Below are positions 49,315 through 59,394 of a DNA stretch of 64,000 nucleotides, piece by piece. The stretch is from assembly GCF_000264905.1 (NCBI RefSeq), contig NW_006763135.1, positions 1,653,179-1,717,178 on the forward strand, in the 5' to 3' direction. The notes below the pieces were generated by a model. It worked only from the letters and a program-made list of their open reading frames with translations, searched no databases and was not told the origin of the DNA. Position 1 is the first letter of the stretch. Each line of letters opens with the position of its first letter. This DNA comes from Stereum hirsutum FP-91666 SS1. Lineage: Eukaryota; Basidiomycota; Agaricomycetes; Russulales; Stereaceae. Both the position numbers and the translations under genes were made by a program.

Positions 49315-50680
49315 TCAGAGCGCAGGCGTATCGATGAAGGAAAGGTTGTTGAAATCACCAGGATACCTCTCACCCGGAGCCTCTTTATGAATAGTTTCCG
49401 CCAACGTCCTGAGCTCAGTGACCTCCTCCTCCGTCAAAGTCACGTCATTTGCGCCCAAGTTCTCCTCGAGATACTGTGATAAATAAGAGCAGGAATACGT
49501 GATAGAGAATGAGATAGAATACGGAGGCATACACATACCATGACCTTCTTGGTACCAGGAATAACGAAGACGTTGTCGCCCTGTGCAAGTAGCCAGGCGA
49601 GGACGGCTTGACCGGCTGTAGCACCGTGCTTAGCACCAACAGCTTTGAAATCGTCAGCGAGCCTGACGATCTTCGGGAAGTTGTCGGGGTTGAAGCGCGG
49701 TATATACTTTGCATAATGACCTATTCATGCATAACTGATATCAGCTCTGCTTGCTCAACCAAAAAAAAAATGAAAGAAGATGAGTCGCGCTGTAATACTC
49801 ATACTCACCATCAGGCACATCCCCCGCGTTCCTAAAGCTGCCAGTGAGCAGACCACGACCGAGCGGCGAGTACGCAACGACCGCGATCCCGAGCTCCCTC
49901 GCAGTCCGGAGCAGCGCGAGCTTCTCGAACTCGATATCGAGCATGACGGACGAATACTCGACCTGGAGCGCGGCGATGGGATGCACTGCGTGCGCACGTC
50001 GGAGCGCAGACGCGGATATCTCAGAGACGCCGATGTGCTTCACTTTGCCCTTTTTGACGAGTTCGGCCATGGCGGCGATTGTCTTCTCGATGGGCACTTG
50101 GGGATCTCCTCTGTGGTGCAGGGAACACTTTTGTCAATAATGCGTTGTCCGAGAGGGAGTAAAGAAGGGAAGAGACCCACCGGTGGAGGTAATATAGATC
50201 GATATAGTCGGTCTGGAGTTTCTTCAGTGAATTTTTGATAGCAGTCTTGACGTAGGCTGGGTCGGCGTTGGGGAACCGCAACGGATCGGCGAGACCGAAC
50301 TTAGTAGCGAGGAAGATATCTTTGCGCTTTCCAGTCCTCGCAAACCATTTTCCAATCAATTCCTCCTGCGTATCACATAACATATTAGCCTGTGGTGGGT
50401 CCTGAAACGCTGGACAGAACACAAACATTGTCTTGGTACGCGTCAGCGGTATCCCAGAACGTACTGCCGTGAGCATAAACCTCATCCAAAAACTGTATAA
50501 ATTAATTCCAAAAGATTAGCATCAATGCGACCTGTGGGACGAGCCTGAGAAGAAACCACGATGAACCTTCAAACGCTCCTCTGTAGAACCCGTCTGGCCA
50601 TAGCCCACCGACAGACCCATGGCGCCAAAGCCAATGGCCTGCACGGGGGTCCCGCCGATTTTTCGAATGAGACGAGACAT
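49315..50680 (-). CDS. Aldo/keto reductase (AKR13-like)
   Basis: Exons 50567-50680, 50427-50492, 50181-50365, 49809-50110, 49539-49720 and 49315-49473 give 335 aa. The catalytic tetrad is visible: Asp and Tyr in [14 protein letters not shown], Lys in FLATKFG, and His in [33 protein letters not shown] and [12 protein letters not shown] are further (beta/alpha)8-barrel blocks. [10 protein letters not shown] is the NADPH-binding segment. The enzyme reduces aldehydes or ketones with NADPH; the substrate is not predictable. A TATA box lies 119 bp upstream at 50799-50806. Intron 4 contains a run of ten T on the minus strand. Confidence 0.93.
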
Positions 50681-50798
50681 TGTACATAGTCCTGTAAATG
50701 TGGGGAGCTAAGCCTAGATGTATCATGTAGTAATGCCTGCCAAGGAAGGACGAGCTGCAAAAGAAGCGATGATGAAAACATGTTGATCTCCCATAGCG

Positions 50799-50806
50799 CT
50801 TTTATA
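50799..50806 (-). promoter_or_regulatory. TATA box of the aldo/keto reductase gene
   Basis: TATAAAAG on the minus strand, 119 bp before the ATG at 50680. Confidence 0.55.
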
Positions 50807-51452
50807 CCTCGAAAAGCAGAGTGATCTGGTCGAGGCGATGGTTCACTCCGGTCAGCGACCGGAGAAAAGGTAAGGACGAAGAACAAGGCGCGCGCATATT
50901 TGACTGTCCTGCTCACTGAACAGGACAAGGAAACAACCAGACCCAGTCCGCCATCCACATCAAAGCGGAATTTGCTTAGTCAGCAATCGGAGGAGAGCTC
51001 GCTTTCCTTTCACTGACGGTGTTCTCTGACGAGAGCCTCAAAGTGTATGTTCCCAGAGACTCGGACAGTATTTTTTTAACTGCTGTTTCTATCATGATTT
51101 GTCCGAATTTAATGCTGCATATGCATGCCAACCAGCGCCACCAATGCGGTGAAACAATTGTGGCGTAGAATGGTTTCGGCATCTCCCGGCGAAGTTCTAA
51201 ACGCCAGGGCCTTTGGCCGTGGACCATAGCGTTGCTCTCGTCCCCCCATCCTCCACATTTTGTGGATCGTCAGACAAACCATCAGTTGGGTTGGCTGGCC
51301 TGACCGTATGGTGATCCTTCCAGCGGAGGACGGATAAAAAAATGAACCGGTGTCATTTCGGGTGTAATTTCAGCCAGTCCTCCTGAATAAAATTTTCTTG
51401 CTTTCCTCCAGTTAGGATCAGGGGGAAAACAAAATGACACACCATTAAGACT
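50807..51452. other. Intergenic, no gene seen
   Basis: This lies between the aldo/keto reductase promoter and the tRNA gene. Short ORFs only. Confidence 0.4.
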
Positions 51453-51559
51453 AGCCCACCGTGGGGGTCGAACCCACAGCCTTCAGATTGCGTAACTGAC
51501 AATCAACCCGCCAGGGAGACCGTAAGAGTCTGACGCTCTACCGATTGAGCTAGGCGGGC
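51453..51559 (-). tRNA. tRNA-Lys(CUU) with a 34-nt intron
   Basis: On the minus strand the acceptor stem GCCCGCC pairs with GGTGGGC (one G-U pair), the discriminator base is T at 51453, the D arm is gctc...gagc, and the anticodon stem tcaga pairs with tctga. The anticodon CTT is at positions 34-36. A 34-nt intron (51489-51522) follows base 37, the canonical site. The T arm ctgtgggttcgacccccac carries the B box. The mature tRNA is 73 nt before CCA addition. Confidence 0.93.
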
Positions 51560-52918
51560 TTGACAAGAGGATGATAATTTGTGTCAAGTGTTGGACGTAG
51601 CTAGGTGAGCAGAAGCATGTTAAAGGAAAGAAAACGTCGAAGGACACCACACCGAACTTACCTCCGCACTCTTCTCGTTCTTCAACTTGTCCTTCTGCCA
51701 GTCACGGTTGTCGTTCAAATCCACGTCAAAGCGCACACGCAGGGGCTCCAAACCAAGCGGACATCACACGTCATCGTCATCGTCATCGTCATGCAAGCAT
51801 GTATTCGGTCTCGGTCTCTCGTCGATGGTAGTATACATCATATATAGTTTAGAACTAGAACTTGTGCGGAAGCTTGCGGAGGGGTCAAAGGAGGACAACG
51901 GATTCAGAGGAAGGGACGAACGACGAAGCGAATTCGAAAACTTTGGATGATATGATGGAGGGCAATTGAACGAGGAATTGAGCAACTCGATAAAAAAGGG
52001 GGGATTCAAAAGAAAGGAAAAGAAGGGACATGCTGTCACGTCGGCATTTGTATTGTATTGTATTCGGTGAACAGTCAATTTGGGAGCAACCGCGAACCTG
52101 ATTACGAGAACGGTCGGTTGGTCGAGGGGAAAACAAAAAACAAAAAATAAGTATGGCGGCCAGGGAGGTGAGGCGATATTGAGGAGATGTGTGCTGCAGG
52201 GAGACGTCACGAGGTTGTCGTTTGTGTGTCGGAGATGAGTTCGTTGGAAGATGGGTGCGTGAGAAAGGGAATAAACACAACAGACAACAAGGACGTCAAA
52301 ACAGCAAGCATCATATGGACATGCGAGGTATGCGGATTGAATGAGAGGCGTGAACGGGTCGATATCAGAGTCAGGGACAATAAGCGTTGGATAACCAAAA
52401 GCAGAGCGCAAAATGACATAAGTGGGCGTAAGGTAACGTATAAGGGTCGGGAGGATGGACAGCACTAGTGTGAGCGAGGCAAGAGGGAGGTGAGATATAA
52501 ACAGGGTAACCACCAAGGCGATAGACGTGGGAGAATTATGATGATTTCAACTCCGAGTATAGTGCCACTACGAGACCAGAAGAGAATGAGATATAAAATA
52601 CGACGGCAAATATTGGAAGCAATTGAAGAGCAACGTGGAGTGGAAGAGATGAGGATGAACGAGACTGGGCAGACTTATAAAAATGTTTGGGTGTATGAGG
52701 GAGAAGAAGATAGCGACATCGAAGAATACCAAAAACACAAATGTCCGCCCCAGGAATATCCCCAGGATAAAGTGATGAAATACGAAGTGATGCAAAAGAA
52801 GCGATGGATCGAGAAGAGACTGTAAAGTGTGAATATTCATATAGACAAAACCGGTTCAAGACACTGATACATGCAAGGGATGGGTCATAGATAAGACGCT
52901 CATGCCGGCCTTCGACGT
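51560..52918. other. Purine-rich (+ strand) region downstream of the Whi3-like gene
   Basis: The + strand is strongly purine-biased across 1.3 kb, so the minus strand is pyrimidine-rich, as in a long 3' UTR of the minus-strand Whi3-like gene. ORFs on both strands (for example 51764-52516 minus and 52490-52825 plus) are composition artefacts without domains. A period-6 microsatellite lies inside. Confidence 0.4.
51770..51792 (+). repeat. Microsatellite, period 6 (gtcatc)
   Basis: Nearly four copies of gtcatc in a row; on the minus strand this reads as a GAT/GAC (Asp) run in one frame. Confidence 0.7.
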
Positions 52919-55900
52919 CTATGAGCTATCGTGCGAGAGGGCCGACATGGCGTTTGCGGAGGAATGCTGCTCGGGATCAGAAATGTAACTGCTTGCGTGG
53001 TTATGGTTATTGAAAGTGTTCGACTGCTCGGGTATAGTGGTGAGATGGTTATTGCCAATGGGGTTGAGTTGCGGAGATGGAGAGATGCCAAACGGTGAAA
53101 AAGTAGGGGTAGAAGACGAAGGGGACATGCTGCCCGTGGGTGAGGCCATGCCGAAGCTCTGGGCACCCATGGAGCGAGGGAACGCTCCAGGACCGAAAGA
53201 AGCATTGACCGGAGGCGGGGAGACGAAACGCGGAGGTGGTGGAGACATGCTGAACTGATATGAAGACGTCGGCGAGACCATCCCCGAGCCATCTCGCCGA
53301 GAACGAACGGACGTATCCAACTCAGCCAACGACTTTATCGGAACAGAGCCGTCAGTAGCGGGGGTGTTGGTCCCGTTAGACGCATTAGTCGGGGTGCGCA
53401 CACCTAACGGGTTCTTCGAATACGACAGACGGATACCTCCGCCTTTAACGAGCCCGTTTAGTGTCGCTCCGTAAAGATCATTCAGAGCCCTGGTCGCGTA
53501 GGAAACGTCCGCGAACTGTAAATCAACGTCATTAGATAGGTCGAGCAAAAATCGAGGAGGGCATGCGTACCTCGACGAAACACATAGGCCCGTTGCTCTT
53601 CTGGCGGAAGCAGAGCTTGCGGAAGCCGGGTCTACGCTGAAAAAGCTCACGAAGGCTTTCCTCTAATTGATTGGGCGGCTGACCCGGCGGCGGGGGTGAA
53701 CTAGGAAGATTCCCGACATATAGGGTGTTGATCTTTGAAACTCGTCAGATTGGACCGGGTAAAACACTTTAAAACGTGAATACTGACGGGTGGGTTTTGG
53801 TCGACCGCGCCACTTCGTGCTGAACTCGCTCCGGAATCGGGGCTACCCAGGGGTGGCGACGTCGACCCGAACCCATCAGCGATATTCCTCTCGGTGCTGA
53901 TGGCCAACGAGGCAAGCGCGTCAGGCATCGACTCTTCACTACCGCCAAGTAGCGAATCGGCCACGCTTGAAGCACTAGAAGTGGGCATTGACCCAGACCC
54001 TTCCCCTTCCCGAACGGGAGAGATCTGTCGCGGCCGAGTGGGGAGCGAAGGATGCGGAAGAGGACCAGTCGAAGAGTTCGGAGAAAACGCGTCTACCGAC
54101 GGGAAGATCGAAACGTCCTTGTTCGGAGGAGGGGATTGCTGATCTTTGCCCGGGGACAGTGGACGCGCGGGCAAACCGCTCGGGGCGGGGGCAGACATCT
54201 TGCGGAACCCGGGTAGACCGTTTTCGCGACTCACGGCCATGCTCCAAGGATTGGGAACGCTTCCTCGTGTCGCGAAGCCGTTGATACCACCGGGGCCACC
54301 AGGCATGGATGGGTTCTCGCCAGCAGTGGCGGCCAAAAGAGAGTTTCCGACGGGTTGCTGGGAAGAGGGAACGGAATGGAAAGCGTCGAAGGCCGACATG
54401 GGGTTGTTGGAGCGAAGACGAGCTGTTCGATCCGCCTCACTAGTTTCCTTCCGTTTACGCTCCTCCTCCTCCGCCCTCTCGCGCGCACCGCGAGTTCCAG
54501 ACATTCCAAGCGCATTAGTTTTGCGCATATCGTTATCGTCCTCCCGGTTCTCCACTCGAGTGTCTCGACGCCCGTTCAGTCCCGTGAAGCCCATTGCACC
54601 TAGAGTACCTAGCTCTCGCTCCCTAGCTGCGAGTGGTTCACCACCTGGCATGGGCCCTCCGCCGTGCAACCCATGAATGCCCGGCAGACCGCTGAGAGCC
54701 TCAGGCGGAACCGTGCCGCCACCTGAGCCCATGATGTTGGAAAGCTGAGGAGGGAGAGGGCCGATCCCACGCTTGGTGTGCAAGTTCTTCTTCGCCATCT
54801 CGGCCTTCAGGACGGCACCCTTCTCGATGTCGACTCGGCGTCCCTGGAGGGTATCTCGAGCTTCCAGGGCTTCGGCTCGCGTCCGGAATTTAGCGAAGCC
54901 GATAATTTGCTTCCGGGTGGACAGATTGGCGTTTGCGCCCCCGGCGGAAGCGTTGGCCGTGAAGGATGCGAATGGTTGGTCATCGGCTGGTGGCCAGGAA
55001 GAGGTCGTGCCGTCCCTCCCGCCGTCGACAACAACACCGCCCTGGTTGATCGTAACGAGGTTGTACGGGTCGTTCGGCCCTCCGTGTACGTGAGGATACC
55101 CGAGAGGACCACTGGGACGAACGCTGCCGACTCCGGGGCCCGATGCTCCTGAGCCATAGGCCGTGAGCTCCTTGTTGGGAATCTTCAAAGTCGCCGCCTC
55201 GAAACCTGCAGAAAAAGTGAACATGTTCTGAAATTCGCGTTCCTATTATGGCAGATGATGACGACGTTAGCCTAAAACAGTAAACATTTCCCAGGAGAGT
55301 ATGACGAGTCATACCTGCATGTCCTCGGGGAAACCAACGACAAAAATGGTGGAAATCTCCTCTTGCGCGGCCGCCTGGGTCGCGCCATTAGCGTGCGTGG
55401 CGTTACTCTGAGTGGGCGCAGGTGCCGATGGATTCGTAGCAGGAAGATGAGGACCATATGGCGTCTGAGATTGCATGGGCTGTTGCTGCTGCTGCTGAGG
55501 CTGCTGATGCTGAATGCCGTTCATGTAGGGCGCCTGCGGATTTGGATGGAAGCCGTTGAGCGGTGGCTGCGTCTGGGGACCCTGGACCTGCTGTTGCTGC
55601 TGGGAGCCAGGAGCGGGCATAATTCCATTCGGTTTGACGGTCTGGAGACCAGAGGTGCCGAATGGATCGACGTTGAAAACGGGCTTATTGTGACCAGCAG
55701 CAAAGCCTGATGGAGGAGAAAGTGCGCCCGGAGGAAAGTCGTAGCCACCCCGAGGCTGATGAATGACATCGAAAGAGTTGGGTTGGTTCTGATGGGGCAG
55801 TTGAGAGGGTGGTGGAGGCGCAGTGGAGTAAAGATCTACAGGGTAATGGTGAGATAAATTGGAGGTGTCGCGGAAGGTATGTGGGCCGGGAGCAGGTATG

Positions 55901-56334
55901 GAAGGCTGACGAGAGCGATTGTTGGGATATGCGTTGAATGGGGGCGACCTGAATGGGGCCGAAGAAGAATAGTCGCCGAGTTGGGCCTGCTTCTGTAGGT
56001 CGTATTCGGTGGGAGAAGCGAAGTCGGAAATGGAATGCATGTTATTGTACATCGAATTGAAGTTGTTGTCTTGGACGTGATGCTGCGGAGGAGAGTCTGG
56101 ACGATGGGGAGCGTGCTGGAAGGGGAGATGGCGAATTGAAGACGTGGAGAGCGGCGAAAGGAAGTTGGAGGAATTTGCTTCAGAGTCTGAGGAAAGCGGC
56201 TCGGCGTCTGCCTGGGCGTCGAGAGAGTCTAGGAGAGAGCGATTGATGAAGTCCTCGTCCTGCGCACGGCGTGGGGGAGGGCCGTGCGAGAAGGGAGAGC
56301 GCGTCGAGACGAGAGATGACGCCAGGATGGGCAA
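52919..56334 (-). CDS. whi3: Whi3-like RNA-binding protein (two RRMs, Gln-rich), 5' end unresolved
   Basis: Exons are 55315 to about 56334, 53788-55242, 53571-53732 and 52919-53515. RRM1 begins [16 protein letters not shown], continues [16 protein letters not shown] and ends [20 protein letters not shown] after an insertion of about 90 residues. RRM2 near the C-terminus ([46 protein letters not shown]) matches Whi3, which in yeast holds the CLN3 mRNA and forms condensates. The N-terminal 300 residues are Pro/Gln/Asn-rich with polyglutamine runs near 55485-55605. The reading frame opens at 56334 but has no ATG until 56052, although 56052-56334 looks coding. The first exon is therefore probably upstream. 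Length from 56052 is 983 aa. Confidence 0.85.
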
Positions 56335-57158
56335 AAGCGCTGGTGGAAAGGTGACGCGAGAGGAGACGAGAGCTTAGAGAGTGGACGCGAGAGAGCGAGA
56401 GGAGATGCTGCTGACGAACGCGGCTTTAATTCTTGGGAAGTGTGGCGGGGGACGTGGAGAGGTGGAAAGGGGGAGTTGGATGTGGTGGAGGAGCAAAGCA
56501 AGCGGAGCACGCAAGGGGCGGACGCGGCCGGTGCCAAGTCCCGCGTCCTGTCACACCCAGCCTGCACCGCAAAGTTCCCACGCACAGACCCTCAGTCAAC
56601 GCGCAGCACGTGAGCACCAGCCAAAGAAATCACGTAAGCCCAAGCCAAGACCCAGACCCAGTCCCTTTGTCCGAGCAGTGTAGCCGAGCACGTCGTCACA
56701 CACAATGAGCACACCCACAGACCACACGCCCCAGACAATAGCGTCTCTCGCGCCGCTTTTCAAGACAGGCGCAGCCATGCATATCCAGCCGTCGCCCCAG
56801 CGCAGAGACAATACACACCACCTACCAGCACAGCGTCGCTGAAGCCATTATCCGCCCAGCGACAGTAAGAGCCAGAAAGTGAGAATGCGAGAGTGAGACA
56901 ACAGCGAGAAAAGCCAGCGGGAGAGACGGGGAAGAGGACGAGGGAGTGGTCGACGAAGAGTGCTTTGACAAGAGCCAGGCCGCGACGACCTTCGCAAGTG
57001 AAAGGGCTCGCTCTCGTGGCACCGGCCGGCTTCCCCGCGCATGCACCTCTTCCTACGCCCATCATTTTCGACCACACTCCGTCTCCGCCAGCTACAGCGA
57101 CTCACCTCCAGCTCTTCGTTGTTGCCTCTACTGTCGACATCTCGACTGAACGGCATCG
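56335..57158. other. 5' region of the Whi3-like gene
   Basis: No ATG occurs on the minus strand between 56052 and about 56780. Purine-rich sequence on the + strand suggests a long, intron-bearing 5' leader of the Whi3-like gene. + strand ORFs here (56381-56708, 56893-57507) are shadows. Confidence 0.35.
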
Positions 57159-57490
57159 ATGCAAAGTGGTCTTGACGACAACGACACAACGCCTCCTCTC
57201 CAAACGCTCGCCATTCGCGTCATCCCAAACGGAAACACTTGTCCCAATTCGACACCGTGCGTACCCGGATAGTGTGGTCCGTGCTCTTCCTGTTCAGCTG
57301 GCGACTCTGCTGTTCTATCGATGCCTGCAGGCTGTCACTTCCACTCTTCTCACCCCGGCCCAATCCCCCATTCTTATCCTGCGTTCGGACCCGGATTCTC
57401 CCACCTCAAACCCCTTCAAATACGGCCGTGTCTCTCGTCCTAAACCCCCCAGGCTCGCAGGCTATCGCCTTCGCGCCCACCTATCGATGA
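57159..57490 (+). CDS. Weak two-exon ORF, hypothetical
   Basis: An ATG at 57159 opens a reading frame whose first exon (57159-57256) can splice to 57298-57490 and end at TGA. The first part (PPLQTLAIRVIPNGNTCPNS) and the last (SNTAVSLVLNPPGSQAIAFA) look protein-like; the middle does not. It could be a fragment of a longer, mis-spliced gene or chance. Confidence 0.2.
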
Positions 57491-59394
57491 GCTATGGTGT
57501 CGAATGACCAATGTACGCTCGTTCGGACCGACTCGTGAGGATTGATGATACTTTTACGTGTGGTCATACACTGCGCCAGGTGCGTTTTCGTCTTGCATCT
57601 CTATCCATCCTTCTCTGTGTTTCGTTTTGCCCTGAGAACGTGCATCTGGTGTGGTCTTGGTCTGTTGTTCTCGTGTCTGGAATATGGCGTGTAGATGGAA
57701 AATTGCGGTTGGTCGATCCCCATCATTGTGGCGTATCATGTTGTCCCTCCCCATTCGTGTACAACGATGTACATAACTGCCATGGCCCTACGTCAATCTC
57801 CTTTCAACATATACCCTGTTCCAATGTGTCTTTGTTGAGGTCTTCCATGACTCTTCAAACGTTTGACCACCACGTGTCCCAGGACGAGACGCCAGTGCCA
57901 CTGTGGCGTCTATGCTCACCAATTGTTTATCGAGTAGAGTACCCTCACAGTGGGTGTTAGCCCCTGTCCTCTGGGTGAGGGCGTGCAAGTGTATTGACAA
58001 TACAATCATTCCCTTGTCTCCAACGGAGCAACATCTACAATGAGTTTGAACAAGTCAGTCCCTTCCGTACGTCGTTCATATGTCGGTGCCATGAGACTCT
58101 GAACCGCTAGGAGATTCGTTACTGAGACGCTGAGGTACAATAATGTCACCATCAAGATGCAACTCCCTATATCAGATAAGACCACCTCGGACCTCCTCCG
58201 ACGGACATGTCTTTGCTCGTCTATCGTGGAGCTACATCCAAGTTCGCCATTGCACCACTTAGCTATATGGGGTTTGGGTCGCTCAAGCTCAAGGTCGAAG
58301 TCAAGACAGTTCCTAAGTGCTGTGTGGCTTTATTCCTGTTAGTGGTGTTCATGAAAATCTGGCCTCGTACGACATCCAATGTCGTTTCTGAGACTCTAAG
58401 TAGGAACGAATTCACGCCCCGATTAAACCTCCGAAGTTGAATTGCAATCACTTACTACGTTGATCCACACCACAAGATCATGATCCCATCCAGTTCAAAA
58501 CGTTAACGTTCACCAGCTGGAAAGATCCTCCACCTTCTGCTTGACAACTGCTTTGATGGACTGTGGACTGGTTTGAACAAGCTAGTCATCGTGCGTGGAC
58601 TATAAGTCGATGTAAGTGACGAAGTACTTATTCCTGCCTGTTCAAGTTCGGGCCAACTCGACGAGTCGTCATCGATGAAGAGAATGGTTATGCGGTCTCG
58701 TTCACACTGCAGCTTCGACCGTCTGGACCGCAATACTGCTTTTCAACGACCGTCTAACATATTGCTTCACTTTGCTTCCATCCGGGTACACCTGACACAA
58801 TGATGGTTCTCCCCCTAGTCCTATTAATGGCCGGTATTCTTGCATTCTACCTATCTTCTCGTACCCCACATCGTGCACCGTGATTTAAAAGCGGCCCGGG
58901 AGCATCAGCCCGTCCTAGCGCCTGTTCCCACTATTCGTGATTAATGAATAGTAAATACGCATCGACGACCTAACACCGACTGCAACAAAAGCGATCCAAT
59001 TCCCTATTTAAAGCTGATGGGAGCGTCGAAATATTCTTTGTCACTGCTCGGTTTATCAACGTTCGACGTCATGCAGGATCACCGCCGCGTAAACTCCTTC
59101 TCGTCAATGTCGGAGAGCACGGGTCAAGTGTGTGTGAGTGCGACGTTTGACTAATCGTCCCCATCACGTTGTTGATCCTGGCCTTGTCCCTTGCCCCATA
59201 TAAGTAAACGGTGCTGCCAGTCGAAGCACAAAGAGCGCCCGCGCCGTCTTGTTTGGCTCTCGCCGACCAGGCACTGCCCGCGCGCACAATACATGATACA
59301 TGCAACCTAAACACCCGTAGGTCGTCTTCCCCCTTTCTGTTTCCTCGCCTTCAATCTGATCCCCGACCTCCAGGCTGCCTGCGTCAACGCGCGA
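57491..59394. other. Gene-poor stretch upstream of the zinc-cluster factor
   Basis: Apart from the weak ORF at 58039-58342 I see no gene. A TATA-like element (tatttaaag, near 59005) and catataag near 59196 precede the transcription factor start at 59395. Confidence 0.35.
58039..58342 (+). CDS. Weak small ORF, hypothetical (about 81 aa)
   Basis: MSLNK is joined by a 65-nt GT-AG intron to RFVTETLRYNNVTIKMQLP ISDKTTSDLLRR, a stretch with the alternating pattern of a beta-rich domain. After that the frame becomes Ser/Arg-rich and stops. A neighbouring frame (58207-58440) reads more like protein (LLVYRGATSKFAIAPLSYMG), so a frameshift may have broken a longer gene. Possibly a pseudogene; no family recognised. 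Confidence 0.25.

Noticed and set aside
51764..52516. 250-codon minus-strand ORF with an Asp run at its end
   Set aside because: The hydrophobic, Pro/Ser-rich sequence comes from a pyrimidine-rich strand, and the Asp run is the period-6 microsatellite; no domain or splice support.
56893..57507. 204-codon + strand ORF upstream of the Whi3-like gene
   Set aside because: Arg/Ser/Pro/Thr composition without a domain, and overlapping frames are equally open; likely GC-rich promoter sequence.
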